Below are positions 1-11,878 of a stretch of DNA of 64,000 nt, one piece after another (the first letter of the stretch is position 1; each line of letters starts with the position of its first letter). This DNA is from Welwitschia mirabilis (lineage: Eukaryota; Gnetophyta; Gnetopsida; Welwitschiales): positions 24,194,844-24,258,843 of the forward strand of contig JBOZIK010000001.1 in NCBI GenBank assembly GCA_051453625.1, given 5' to 3'. Made by a program: the position numbers and the translations under genes. A model generated the notes under the pieces. The model saw only the letters and a list, made by a program, of their open reading frames with translations. It searched no databases and was not told where the DNA came from.

Positions 1-1049
1 TAGGAGGGTTTCCCATCCCATAGCCTACACTTTGTTTCATAAGTCTGGGCAACTTTCAAAGATGTCAGGGTCAGACTGCTCAAAGGTGAGTATAGCTCCC
101 ATTGCAAATCTAATTTGAGAGTGGTAATATTTAATCCTCTTAGTAGTGTTTAAAGAAAATAGTAAGAAGATGCTATTAAAAATCAAATCATTTCTGATTT
201 CCTAAATCTACTAATAAGTCAAGTGAATCCTATCATTTAACCAAGTGTCAAGAATGTCATGGAACTTGTAGTACTTTTTCATTATTGCCATTAACTCTTT
301 ACTCCAAGTGCATTAATGAAACAAGTGGTGTGCAGTTTCAAAATAAGATTTGTAGATAGGACTGGTTGTTTCCACTTTTAAACCCCTCTTATTCAGTTGA
401 TCTCTAGTGATAACTTTATGATGATCCTTTACCTAATAAAATACTTTAATTTTTTTTGGAATTTAGCCCTTCCAATATTTCTTGTGGGAGTTATCTTTCC
501 CATATTTATTTAGAAGGATCTGTTTTGCTAAGTCTACATAGCAAATGTTTAACTCTAGCAGGTGTCTTCAAGCTTCACTGAGATGCATCCTCAGGTAGAA
601 TTCTCCTTGATCAGTGCTCTAATTTAGGTATTTGTGATTAATCAAATTACTCCAAGATTGTCCTCCTTCATTTAGACTTTTCAAGATACAGTAAGCTCTA
701 GTAAGAAGGTATTCTTCTAGTTTTTGAATCCCCCATTCTCTTGATTCTTTTGGATGGGCTATTGTCTTTCATTGTAAAGGTGAATTCAATTTTGATTTTT
801 ACCTCCAGGCCATATGAATTCCTTCAAGATCTTGTTAATTTTTTGATTGATATTATTTAGGTTGGGGAAGGGGTGATAACGAAAGCTATATATCGAAAGG
901 AAGAGATTAAACATGAGTTTGCAAGGATAATATTTACTTCAAATGAGAGAAGATTATTCTACCAAAAGTTGCATTGTCTTTAAATGGACTTAAGGATGTA
1001 GTTCCAGGTGAAGGTCTTATGCCAATTCCTAAGGGGAATTCCTAGGTAG

Positions 1050-2130
1050 ATATCCTATAAGTCTCCCAATTTAGTGTTTAGAATTCTAATGATTTTATCC
1101 CCTCTAATACTATTTCTACCCAAGGTACAAATTATTGGCTTATTCCAGTTGGTATGAAGACCTATAGATACTGCGAAAGGTTTATGAAATTCTTGATGGC
1201 TCTTGCTTATTGACATGAAGTCTTAGTCATAATAATGGTATCATCTGCATAGTAATTATTAATGAAAGTTTGACCTCTGATTCTGATTCTTATAAATCCA
1301 TTGCTCTTTAAGAAGACCTGTGAAAAATTCATCACAAAAAGGAAAAGATATGGTTATAGGGAATCCTCTTGTCTTAATCCTCAACCTACTAAAAAAAATT
1401 TGACTTGTAATTGTTAAACCCATACTAAATTATGCTGATGCTTGCATATCTAGCCAAAGATTAATGATGTGTTAATGAAAACTTATTTTTCTAAGAATAC
1501 TTCCTAATGCTTGTTAACTAATTTAATCATAAGGTTTAGCAATATTTAATTTAGCAATAAGAAGAGGAAATTTATGTTTTTTAATAGAATGAATTATCTC
1601 ATGAGTTAGGAGGATTTGATCCTGGATATACCTGGATCAGATGAAGCCATCTTGATTCTCTAAAATAACCTTCAATAGCAAGGGGGCAATACAGCCAACC
1701 ATGATTTTTTCAAAGATTTTGTAAAGAACATTGCAAATACTTAAAGGTCTGAAATCCTTTGGTTTGCTAACATCTCTCTTTTTAAGGACAAGGACCACCT
1801 TGGTTCTATTCATTTCCCTAGGAATTTGCTTATTGTGAAAAAAATCCGATATGATGTCTTGAAGATTGTCCTCTAATATGAAAAAAAATGAGATTTAAAA
1901 AGTTCAAATAACTACCTATTTGGACTAAGAGCTCTATTATTCTTCATAGACCTCACAAGTAATAGGACTTCATCTCTGCTTAAGGGTTTAATAAGTAGGG
2001 AGTTGTCTTCATTAGAGATTCTCTTATTCTCTAGAATGAGGCTAGGGGTAATATCATTCCATTTCCAAATTATTATAAGGTGGGTCTAAATTTCCTTAAC
2101 TATGTCCTATTTGTTTTTAGTTGATCGGCC
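1050..2130 (-). pseudogene. LINE reverse transcriptase remnant
   Basis: Translating the minus strand with frame changes gives the order typical of an L1 RT: a segment resembling the finger region around 2.13 kb, a segment like 'KPKDFRPLSICN..YKI' near 1.76 kb, a GLR-x-x-x-P-I-(T/S) stretch near 1.38 kb, a Y-A-D-D-equivalent near 1.24 kb, and YLGIPL near 1.05 kb. Several in-frame stops are present. The enzyme would perform target-primed reverse transcription; this copy cannot. Confidence 0.8.
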
Positions 2131-2534
2131 TCTAATGGTAAGCCTTCTGATCCTATTGTCTGATCTGTGTTGATTGGCTTGCTGGAAGAAAAACCCGGTA
2201 ATCTTGTCCTTCTTTTTAAGCTATTTTATCCTCAAATGTTCTCTCTAATAATCTTCCTCATCAACATTTATTTCTTAGAGTTATAATAGGCACTGATATT
2301 CCCTGTTATAGAAGTTATTTTGCTCTCCTCCCTTTTCTTGCTTAGTCTGGATTCTTTGGATTTCTTCCTCAAGATTTGCTTTGGACTCAAATCTTTCTTT
2401 ATCTTTCCTTTTTTAATCCCTTATATGGGCTTTTAGGTATTCAAGCCTCTGTAAAGGAAAGTTAAGAATTGTGTCCCATCATACTAGACTTATATTTTTT
2501 TTTCCATTAACATTCTAGTTTTTGTCTGGTTAAT

Positions 2535-2777
2535 CTAATACTGTTCCATGTGAAACAGAGTTTTTTGGGGTGTAATTGCCCATACTCTGAGTCTGATAGG
2601 ATGGTGATCTGAAGCTATCATGTTCAAGCCATAGGATTTAATTAAAAGCTTAACTAAATCCTTGCCAACAAGGATTTTTTCAATCCTAGACATGATCAGA
2701 TTGTTGCCCATCCTTTTATTAGACCCGGTGTATTTGCATCTAGCAATATGGACATCTGTAAGAGTATTCTGAGCCAA
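2535..2777 (-). pseudogene. LINE endonuclease C-terminal fragment
   Basis: An 80-codon open stretch. Residues about 30-33 read SRIE and residues about 56-61 read SDHHPI, the signature end of the apurinic-like endonuclease of plant L1 LINEs, where the Asp and His belong to the active site. The domain normally starts about 150-200 residues earlier. That part is not recognisable upstream, so this is a remnant. It is followed on the same strand by the RT region, as in L1 elements. Confidence 0.8.
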
Positions 2778-2800
2778 AAAGTCTTTTAGGATTGAAGATC

Positions 2801-4427
2801 CTCTAGAATTTCAGTTATTACCCCCTAATTTTTATTAATTTACTTGAGCTATTAAAACTTTTTATAATTTTTAAATTTATATTATCTATGATTTTTTAAA
2901 TAATTCTTTTATAAAGTTAATATATTTATAACTTATTTTATTCATTCCTATGTTTTCTATATCTACTCATTAAGCTCATTCTTCTTTTTCTTGTAATCAA
3001 CATTATAATTATCTCATGTTCATTCTTGACTTATTTTATATAGTTAAAATTATTTTTAATAATTTTTTTAAAATTATAATGCTTAATACTTTCTCTACAT
3101 GAGATTACTAATCATTCTAATGTAGATTCTTTTAATTCCCCTGATAATGCTTTAGTCCTTTCTCTGGCATCAATATCATGATTGGGACATTTAGCTAAAA
3201 AAATTTTATGTCTATCCATAAACTCTTCAATATCTCATAGGTTGAAACTTAAGAAAGAAATTCTTCAAGCTTCCCCGGAATTAAAATTTAATTAAAAAAA
3301 TCTATGATACTACAACTAAGTTTTTTTCTTTCAAGAATTAAAAAATCTTATAAATTATGAACTAGTAAATAAATATTTGGCCTTGCAAAAAGAATCAAAT
3401 AAATTTTAAATTCATTAATATCCGTTAAGATTTCTTTCTCTTAAAAGTTAGTAAATGTTATATTGATGTTTCTCACTTTTTATGTTGTTTGAGAATTAAG
3501 ATCTATTACAGTAATTTCCATTGGTTTATAAAAATGATCATCCATTAATGGTGTGGAGTATTATCATATTTCCAATATATTTGATCCCTCATTTTAGAAT
3601 TAGTTTATCAATTTTTATCCGAATAGAACAAAATTGGTCGTGGTTAACGCGGGTTTGATGAAGCGCGAGGAAAGAAGTAAAAGTAAAAAACCTTTCTATT
3701 TATTTATACTTAATCCATTTCTTTTTGTAATTTTTTCCTCTTCATGTTTTTAAAATTTTATGCTCTAGTTTAAAAATTGGCAAGGGACCATTTTTTCTTT
3801 TAAATAGATTTCAAATATTTCATTATCTTCATCCATAAAATCTTATGATATTTTTTACTTAAAAATATTAATTATAGCTTTGGTTAATTTTAATGTTTAA
3901 TAGTCCTTCATAAATCTGTCCTTTTCATCTTCCTACTTTTCTTTACTATATTTCTTTATTATAACTTTTCCTCTTTTAATGCCATGCTTATATTTAAAAA
4001 AATATTTTTTAAAATGTTTTAACTTTCTTTTTTTAATAGATATATATTAGCTTCAAGAATTTAAATCTACTTAGTACTCATTTAGTGCTAAAATAATTGG
4101 TGTTAGTATCTCTAGAAAAGTATGCTAAATTTATGTTAATGTTAGTACTCATTCTATTATTATAATTCTTAAATATGCTAAAATATATAAATATGATTCC
4201 AAAAGCCATAAATACAAGCATTAATATTTGGCTCTTTGGAGGTTTATGAGTTCTACTAATCTAAGTCTCTATTCAAATAAGACATGTAATACAGTTGTTA
4301 ACCTTCAAAATAATTATCTTGAATGCTAAAACTATTCTATTATGAAAGTTAATGCTTTCACTTCATTATCGATAATCACAACTGAAGGCTCTTAATGAAG
4401 TAATTTATTAGACTTATAAAGTGGGGG
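2801..4427. other. AT-rich stretch without recognised gene
   Basis: No coding signal in any frame. Mostly A/T runs with one less AT-rich island near 3.63-3.68 kb. It may hold the 5' part of the adjacent LINE or fragments of other elements. The last bases before the LTR at 4,428 form a G run (4,421-4,427) that resembles a polypurine tract. Confidence 0.5.
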
Positions 4428-6000
4428 TGTTAATCTACCTAGTTTTGATGTGCCAAATTTATCAAATTCAATGTCATATATGTGGAGGGATTATGAAGTT
4501 AAGAATTCATTTAATGCATTAAATATATCTATAAATATGAAAGACATCTACAACATGTTAAGTCATCTATAAGAGTTGAAGATATTTATAAAACATCTAG
4601 TGAGTTTTTTAGAGGTTAAGTTTAAAACTAAGATTTCATCTAGTATGATGTATTTTAGGAATATACAATAAAAACATCTACACAAGATGAAGATGTCTAC
4701 TATACCTCTGGACATCTATAGAATGGGATATGTCTTAGCTAAATCAAGTAACATTCATCAAAAGATGTTTATAAATCATGCAGACATCTACAACATAAGA
4801 AGGCATCTTAACTAATTCAAAGGAGTCTAATATAGCAAAGATGAAGATGTGTTAGCTAATCTCAAAAAACTAAAGGGAAAATCTAAGGTTTGAAGATGTA
4901 TAAATACATTGAAGACATTTACAGGATATGAAGATGCTTATTAAAATTGAAGATGGTTTAGTTAAACTTAGAACCTTGATAGAGTGGCTATAGATTGAAG
5001 ATGTCTATACCAAATGAAGACATATATGAAATCTAAAGATGTCTTTAAAGATATCTATTATGAGTTCAAATAGAAAAACTAAATATCCATTAAAGGGCAC
5101 AGATCTAACTATTTTACATGAACCCAGTAGAGGTCTTACATATAAGAGGGAATTACAAACCCTAAGCTTAAAAATTATTTGCATAAAAATAATCATAGAG
5201 GAATCAATTAGAAAAAATATGAGAAACTATTAAATAGATTAAAAATCAAGGACATAAGAAAGTAAGTGAGAAAAATGAAATGACATATCAGAAAATAGGA
5301 TTAGTAACAGGGTTTTATTATTAAAGGTTGGGATTTTTTTTCCTTTAGACTATGAATTTTTATCATTATTTCAAGATGTCTTCTTACCATTACAACATTG
5401 TAAATATGAATAAATAATAAATATATTTTTCATATTATCTATTCTCTTCTCTGGTAAGCAAGTTGCATTTACTTTCTTTCATTCTCTATTATCTTAAGCT
5501 TACTTCTTTTTTCTATAGATTTTGCAGTTAGAGATCGCCATATGAATCTATAAGAATCTTAGTAGTTTCACATATTATATTCACTTATATCTTAGACTTT
5601 TAGAGGATTACGTCTTGTTAGGTCCAAGTTGGATTTAAAGTTATAAGTGTACCAAGTGAGGCACTAGGATGTGTTCTTAAGGGGAATACCTGTGTTGTGT
5701 GTTTAAACCCTAAGGGGTTTGGTGAGATATCTTGCAAAGAGAAACTCTTTATTCTAAGATTTATGAGATTCATGATAAGCCATAAAGCATGGATTTTGTG
5801 ATAAGTAGTAAACGTATAAAGGTGTATTAGATTTGATCCTCTAAGTGTGTAGAACCTAGTTTGGAAAATCATGGTAGATTGATAAGAATTTCATTTTTGC
5901 TTTACATGATCTTAAGTTCCACTAGCTATTAATTTTTGTTTATAGTATAATTTTTATTTTAAACTAATTCATCCCTTCCTTTTAAGTTCAACAATCCATA
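4428..6000 (+). repeat. Left LTR of outer Copia element
   Basis: Homologous along its length to 18,550-20,141. The first 650 bp are crowded with variants of AGACATCT and its reverse complement AGATGTCT (for example near 4,543, 4,677, 4,707, 4,784, 5,000 and 5,037). The 3' part contains the R/U5-like region. Shared landmarks with the right copy include a conserved stretch around 5,615-5,870 (right copy about 19,760-20,010). Confidence 0.82.
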
Positions 6001-6002
6001 AG

Positions 6003-6014
6003 TGGTATTAAAGC
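6003..6014 (+). promoter_or_regulatory. Primer-binding site, tRNA-Met type
   Basis: Reads TGGTATTAAAGC, differing at two positions from the TGGTATCAGAGC complementary to the 3' end of initiator tRNA-Met used by most plant Copia elements. It lies two bases after the LTR end, which fixes orientation and LTR boundary. Confidence 0.75.
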
Positions 6015-6029
6015 TAGTAGTTATGAAAA

Positions 6030-7010
6030 GGCATAAAACCCTTAAATTAACTATTATGAAGGATTTCTCAACTACTAGACCTTTACTTTTCAATAAAATA
6101 AACTATGCCTATTAAAACATGTGGATGTGTGTATACTTAATTTAAAGTGTGGTAGACTATTAAAGATGGATACTCAACTCTCATAGGGACTACCACAAAT
6201 TTAGCTAGTGTATGCATCACAAAACTAAGGATAGGAAAACCTTGATTAAGCATACAAAGGATGCTCACATATACAGCTATAAGGAAAAGAATGCACTATA
6301 CTACACTCTTTATCCTAAGGAACTCAATGGAGTGGCTAGTTGTAGTACTGTAAAGAAAGTATGAGATGTTTTCAAAGGCACATATGAAGGTACATCTATA
6401 GTCTAATAGTATAAGTTGTTAATTTAAACCAATTAATTTGAAAACCTCAGGATGAATGAAGAAGAAAGAATTCCTGAGTACTTCACTAAGATGAGCAACA
6501 TAGTTAATTTCATCCATGGAATTGGTGGAGAGCTATCAAGAGAAAAAGATGATTTAAAAAGTGGTAAGATCATGTACTCTAGCATAGAAGTCTAAGACCA
6601 CTTCCGTGGAAAAGTTTGAGAATTTTGTCATAATGAAATTTGAAGAACTATAAAGTTCCTTAATCATTTATTAGATGAACTTAATAGAATACGAGATTGT
6701 CAAAGAAAACCCATAGCACTCAAGGTAAATAATAAGTAAAAGTAACACAACAAATGAAATAGCTACCTTAGATGATGGATTAGAAGATATGTTAATGATG
6801 AACTTAGTCTTAACTCTAAATGGGTTAAAAATCTTCTATCTATATGAAATGAAAGAAGAGAGGAGCATACAAGATCATATAAGCAGTAAGGAAAATGTAA
6901 AAGCAAACCTAAGAACTCTCATTTTACATACAAAGTGATCTCTCAGATTTAGAGTATTAAAATTATGGGGGTAGAATCCATCTTACCTCAGAATATGTGA
7001 GTACTAATAG
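6030..7010 (+). pseudogene. Copia gag remnant (outer element)
   Basis: Starting near an ATG at about 6,055, the translated text follows a SIRE-type gag: a '..FST..RPxLFNxINYAY' N-terminus, then 'IPEYFTKMSNIVN' with 'IGGELS' near 6.47-6.54 kb, which is the conserved helical core. At least a dozen stops and several frameshifts occur. A CCHC zinc knuckle expected near 7.0 kb is not readable. Confidence 0.7.
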
Positions 7011-7799
7011 AATGCATGTGAAAAAATAAAAAGAGAGAATATAAAGGAAATAAAAACTTTTTAACTAGTTGGGATAATGATAAACACATCACTGAGGAGG
7101 AACTCTTAGATGAGAATAACCAAAATATCCATCTATCATTCATGAAAATCATTTATGAGGAATTTGGTACAAATGCTAGGAACTTTATGGTGAATGTCGA
7201 GTTAACTCTTCAAAAAAGTTATGAATTAATTTTAGAATAATCCATCAATTGAAAAAACTTATCCACTAAAATGAAAAATTTAATCAACAATCACAACTTA
7301 GCCTACAAATAAGAAAAAAATCATATTCCAAGTTAAGAAGCAAGAATCTTTCCTTTAAGACCGAGATTGATAATCTAACAAAGGAGCTATAAATGTGAAA
7401 TAAGAAATACATGATTTCAAGTACATGAATACAATATTTATCCAAAGCAAAAGAACCTTTAACATCATGCTTGTTGAAGGAAGAAGACCTAGTGACAAAA
7501 GTGGTGTAGATAACCATGAAGTACCTACATGATAATCACAAGGCAACTTATAGAACGTCTTTATAAATTAAAAGAATAAGCTAAGGTATGATCAATAAGT
7601 ATATATAAAAATATTACCTATTTCTACTCTCATAAAATAAGGCTTTATAGGAAATTTTTGTCCCTTACTCTTTAAGAAATGAAACTACACTTATCATGGT
7701 CAAAAGCAAAAGAGATGTTTTGAAATGTCTTTATATAAGAAGAAATGGATTCTAAAAGTGTTACAATAATGCTCTTATTACTTAAATAACCTTCTATTA

Positions 7800-9410
7800 C
7801 ATGAAAAAAGAATCTCTAATATCCAGACAAGGGATGTTCTAGACACATAACTAGAAACAAATCAATGTTCATCTTCCTTATTGATTAAGACCACGTTAAT
7901 GCTTCTTTTGATGATAGAATTAAGGATCCAATCAAAGGTATTGGTATGCTAGGAGGTAGTAACCTCTCTATGGTTTAAAAAAAATGTTTTTTTTATGTGG
8001 AGGGATTAAATCACAACCTTTTAAGTATGAATCAACTTTGTAATTCCAATTTTGATATTACCTTCTCAAAAGATGGTTGTATTATTAAAGACCATAGTTT
8101 AGATAAAGTGTTATTTGCTAGTTAAATAAAAGTAACTATTTATATTACCTCACTTAGTAATATTGTTAATAAAGATGTAAAGTATTTTCTTAGTATCATA
8201 GCTAATGCAAATATTTGGTGGAGAAAGCTTAGACATGTGAACATGTAGTTATTACAAACTTTGTTAACTAGACATCTTGTATGAGGTTTTTTCAAGCTTA
8301 AGCCTTGATAAACAAATTTGTAATGACTATTATAAATAAAAGAAAATAAGGTTAATGTTTATTTTAAAAACTTAATATCTACTTCTTGTCCCTTATACAT
8401 GCTACATCTTGATATAGTATGGACTTCACAAATAGAAAGTCTTGGAAAAAAGAGATACTATTTTACAATTGATGATGATTACTCTTGTTTTTCATGAGTA
8501 GCATTTCTTACACATCAAGTGGAGGATTTTGACCATTTTGCTAAGTTGTACATAAAGTTGTAGAATGAGAAAGAATATCACATCAAACTTATTAAAAGTA
8601 ACAACGGTGAAAAATTCAAAAATGCATGCTTAAATGAGTTTTGTAAATGACATGAGATACAATATTAATTCTTTCCTCTAAGAATAACCACCAAAAAAAA
8701 AAAAAACCAAAGTGAAAAAAATAAATTGTTGAATAAAATAATGAGAATGATGCTACATGATTAGAAGATAGCTTACCACTTCTAAAATAAAGCTATGAAC
8801 ACCTCTTGTTATATTTCAAAGCACCTTCTAATAAAATAGCTTATAACCAAGACTTCATGTGAGCTATGGTATGGCAAGAAACCAACAATAAGTTATTTTC
8901 ATGTTTTTAGCTCTAAATGCTATATTTTAAATGAAAAGAGGAAGCTAAGAAATTTTGATACCAAGGTCAATGAAGGTATTTTCCTTGGATACTCTATGAT
9001 TACTAAGAATCACATAATTTTTAATGAATAAATTTTAACATTAAAAGGAATAATAAATATAAAAATTAATGATGTTCATATACAAAATTATTCCTATGTT
9101 CAAGATGATGAGGATGATAATGTATAGAGTTAACATACTTTAACAATGAAACAAGCTAATTCTAATAGTAACATAGATGGTGACAATAATCTAAGATCAC
9201 CAAACCTTTAAGAATGAGTAGACTAGATAAAGAACACTCAAGGAGTGACATCATTGGAAGTCCTTATAGTGGATTCAAAATAGAGAAATCATTATATATG
9301 AATTTTTTGAACATGCTATGTACATATCCAAGATAAATCTCAAAAGTTTCACAAATGTTAAAGATGATAAAGACTAGTTGTTTTTCATATAAGAGGATTT
9401 ATTCAAATGT
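7800..9410 (+). pseudogene. Copia protease-integrase remnant (outer element)
   Basis: Near 7,825-7,850 the text reads D-K-G-C-S-R-H-I-T, the Copia protease motif DSGCSRHMT with the active-site Ser replaced by Lys. The integrase follows: a GAG-pre-integrase segment near 8.22 kb, the catalytic core near 8.46-8.66 kb, and the linker that normally precedes RT up to about 9.40 kb ('EHAMYISKI..' and 'NVKDDKD'). The sequence then stops matching pol, and no RT is found downstream. Confidence 0.72.
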
Positions 9411-10190
9411 GGATATTTAAAGTCTAGGATAGCCTGCATTAGGTAAGTTGGAGGTATATGCCTTCTTATCAACTCTAGTGGCTATTTATTATAAATCCTT
9501 TTTTATCTAGATTTATCATGTACTGGTATAAGTTTATCATATGTGTTACATGGTTATGATATTTTTTAGCACATTTTCAATGTGGACATCTCCCATGATG
9601 TATACATCTTTGCATGTGATAGAAATATTAGAATAGTATAAGCATTTACTACTTAATATTCTATTTACATCACTTCATAGTCAGAATATCTTATGGTGAA
9701 TAATAATCTAACTTTTAGTTTTTTCTGTGCATGTTTTCCATATATGTCTTTAATCATGTAGATATTTTCATGGGTTATAGATATCTTCTAATGTCATATG
9801 TATTTAATGTTAGAGCTATGTTTTTTAGAGGTTGAATTGATCTAGATATCTCATTTATTATAGATGTCTATGAAACTTGTTCTAGACATCTTCAAGTTTA
9901 AATACATCTACAAACTAGATTGAGATAGAAAAAAACTTAGGATTAGATGTCTTTGCAAAGGTAAAACCCTTTTCTAAATCATCATTTTAAGATCTTTAAC
10001 TTTTATGTATTTCTTTTAGAACCCTCTATCTTTATATTCTAAATAATTTTTTTCTATTACAAAAAAAATGTCCTATTTAAATGAAAGGTACCTACTCTCT
10101 CTCAACAATTTCTAGTCTCCTTTCCAAGTTCTAGTTTTGGGTCAATTGTCAGTTTTAGGTTAGTCTTTTAAAAAATTTTTTGAAAAAAAG
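9411..10190 (+). other. Pol-to-ORF3 spacer with LTR-type motifs
   Basis: Non-coding stretch where RT and RNase H should be. From about 9,580 to 9,960 it carries at least six variants of AGACATCT/AGATGTCT, the same word that fills the LTRs of this element. The corresponding spacer of the other SIRE-like family (53,780-54,080) likewise carries that family's own LTR word. Confidence 0.6.
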
Positions 10191-10199
10191 GTACATAAG

Positions 10200-11710
10200 G
10201 TTCTAGAAGATATTTAAGAGCTTATAAGGATGAATAATTAACTCAAAATAATATGTATAGACCTACTTTTCTGAACTCAAATGAAAACAAGGGATATACT
10301 ATTCGGTAGTCTTTCAATATCATTATAGAGAGGACATTGGGATATAAACCAAATAGATGGACTTAAATTTATTGATTCTTCAATGATCTTAGCTATAAAA
10401 GTTATTTGATCTTTTATAAGGCATTATAGATCAAATGGTTAGAGATGTTTACGACAATATCGATGACATTGACATTGATGAAAGAACTTTCTCTACTTAA
10501 GTAAGTGAATAAAGTCTATGTGCATCTTTGCAATTTATTAATAGCTTATTTGAAATTAATGTTACCAATGTTTCTCAAGTTTGTGTTTTTCACTTTAAAA
10601 AGTATTTTCCCAAATAAATAAGTTAAAGTTACTAGAAAATATCTCACTTCATGTGTTTTTGACCTATCATGCATTTCTCTTAAGGAATGTCTAGAATAGA
10701 AAGGTATAACTTATGATGCATTTACCTTAAGAATAATTGTATTTTATAATAAAATAGTCAGAGATGGTAGTTATAGCTATTATTCCACTATGAAAACACT
10801 TATAGTTTACTTCTTATTATCCAACATTTAGATAGACATTGGTCTTATCATTTATAAGGATATGATTTTATAGTTCCATTGTGCTTAGACTTTTGGGTAC
10901 TTCTTCTTAATTATCATATTTGTTTCTAATGCTAAAAGAGTTATATCATATTTTAATTTGATTAAACGAAATAAATATCTTTCTGACTTCAATGAAAAGA
11001 GAAGGAAATTTAAGTAAAAAAGTAAAGTCACTATTCTTAGATACACACTCTAAAATGGTCCATATCTATTAGGGTACAAGTGTCATCTTTAGTTAGGAAA
11101 CGGCTTCGAGAAATTGCCAAGGTGGTAGGGAAGATTGAAAAGAATATCATAAGGTTAAAAAAATGTCACAATAAGTATGCTAAGAAAATAGTTAATGAGA
11201 GAAAGGGATAGCAAAAGTAGACAAAATGGGCACACTAGTCTAGATTGATAGTAGTGAGGAATAGGGTAGAGGTACATATTATGACTTAAGCCATAAAGAG
11301 GATTTCCCATAAGCACAAGGGCCTATAGTGTAAGGGGAGATCTAGATATTAACTTAATAATCTTGTAGCAAGTCTAACATAACATTTTAGGCTATTTTTC
11401 TTGGTAAACTTAAGATTTAAAGGTAATCACATCCTCCAATTGAATCATTGCCATATATTTTTCAATCACTAGTGAATGCACTAGTGGGTACTTTATATTT
11501 TTCCTAAGGGAGAACATCCAATATATTTGGTACATTCATTATGCCTTAGACTTACTCCCAGATGCATTAGCATGTTATTCATGTAAGAAAAGAGACGTGG
11601 CATCCTCCAAGTTCTAATGTCTAGAAGGAAACCTTGTTATTATATTGCACATATTAGGAATCATCTTTCAAGTATTATGGCCACATAAATAATAGTGATG
11701 AGAATGATCA
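10200..11710 (+). pseudogene. Post-pol extra ORF (ORF3) remnant, outer element
   Basis: Broken reading frames on the plus strand after the pol region, before the polypurine tract. Readable pieces near 10.65-11.0 kb show 'D-x-(A/S)-C..LKECLE..KGITYDAFTLR' followed by 'NKIVRDGSYSYYSTMKT'. Position and style match the extra ORF of SIRE-type Copia elements, and the intact-looking segments at 54.18-55.11 kb give the best comparison. Function is unknown; the ORF has been called envelope-like or 'putative plant transposon protein' in other plants. The nested element interrupts its 3' end. Confidence 0.5.
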
Positions 11711-11878
11711 TGCTAAGGTTAGTACACACCGTGGTCCCATGCCTAGGGATACGTAAAAATCCTAGTGGTGTACTTGTCTATTTAAGCAAGCTATTTATTT
11801 GAATAAGATAAAGAAGAAATAAAATTTATATTTTGAAAATCTTGTGCTCTCCATTTTTTGCACTCTTAATAACTCCTT
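11711..11878 (+). repeat. Left LTR of nested Copia
   Basis: About 80% alike to 17,885-18,052 by eye, including CCCATGCCTAGGGATA and the stretch CTATTTAAGCAAGCT, which contains a TATA-like TATTTAAG. The left boundary is fixed by the target duplication; the right boundary is uncertain by a few bases because the ends have diverged. No tRNA-Met primer site is seen after it. Confidence 0.8.

Larger units (their letters stand above)
1..2800 (-). mobile_element. Decayed L1-type LINE, 3' part cut by window edge
   Basis: Read on the minus strand, the endonuclease part comes first (about 2.78-2.54 kb), followed by the reverse transcriptase and its C-terminal region down to position 1. Recognisable LINE landmarks appear in order: an SDHHPI endonuclease motif, an RT with GLR(Q)-type and YADD-type motifs, and a YLGIPL motif just after the catalytic core. 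Stops and frame changes are frequent, so it is inactive. The 3' end and poly(A) lie outside the window, and the 5' end near 2.8 kb is approximate. ORF1 (gag-like) is not visible. The family call rests on motif order and wording; no search was run. Confidence 0.85.

Noticed and set aside
4040-4427. Copia RNase H end just upstream of the left outer LTR
   Set aside because: A few residues look similar in one frame, but there is no catalytic motif and no continuous match; kept only as a question in the recombination finding.
4540-5060. CRISPR-like array suggested by repeated AGACATCT words
   Set aside because: Spacing is irregular, words are imperfect and occur in both orientations inside an LTR of a plant transposon.
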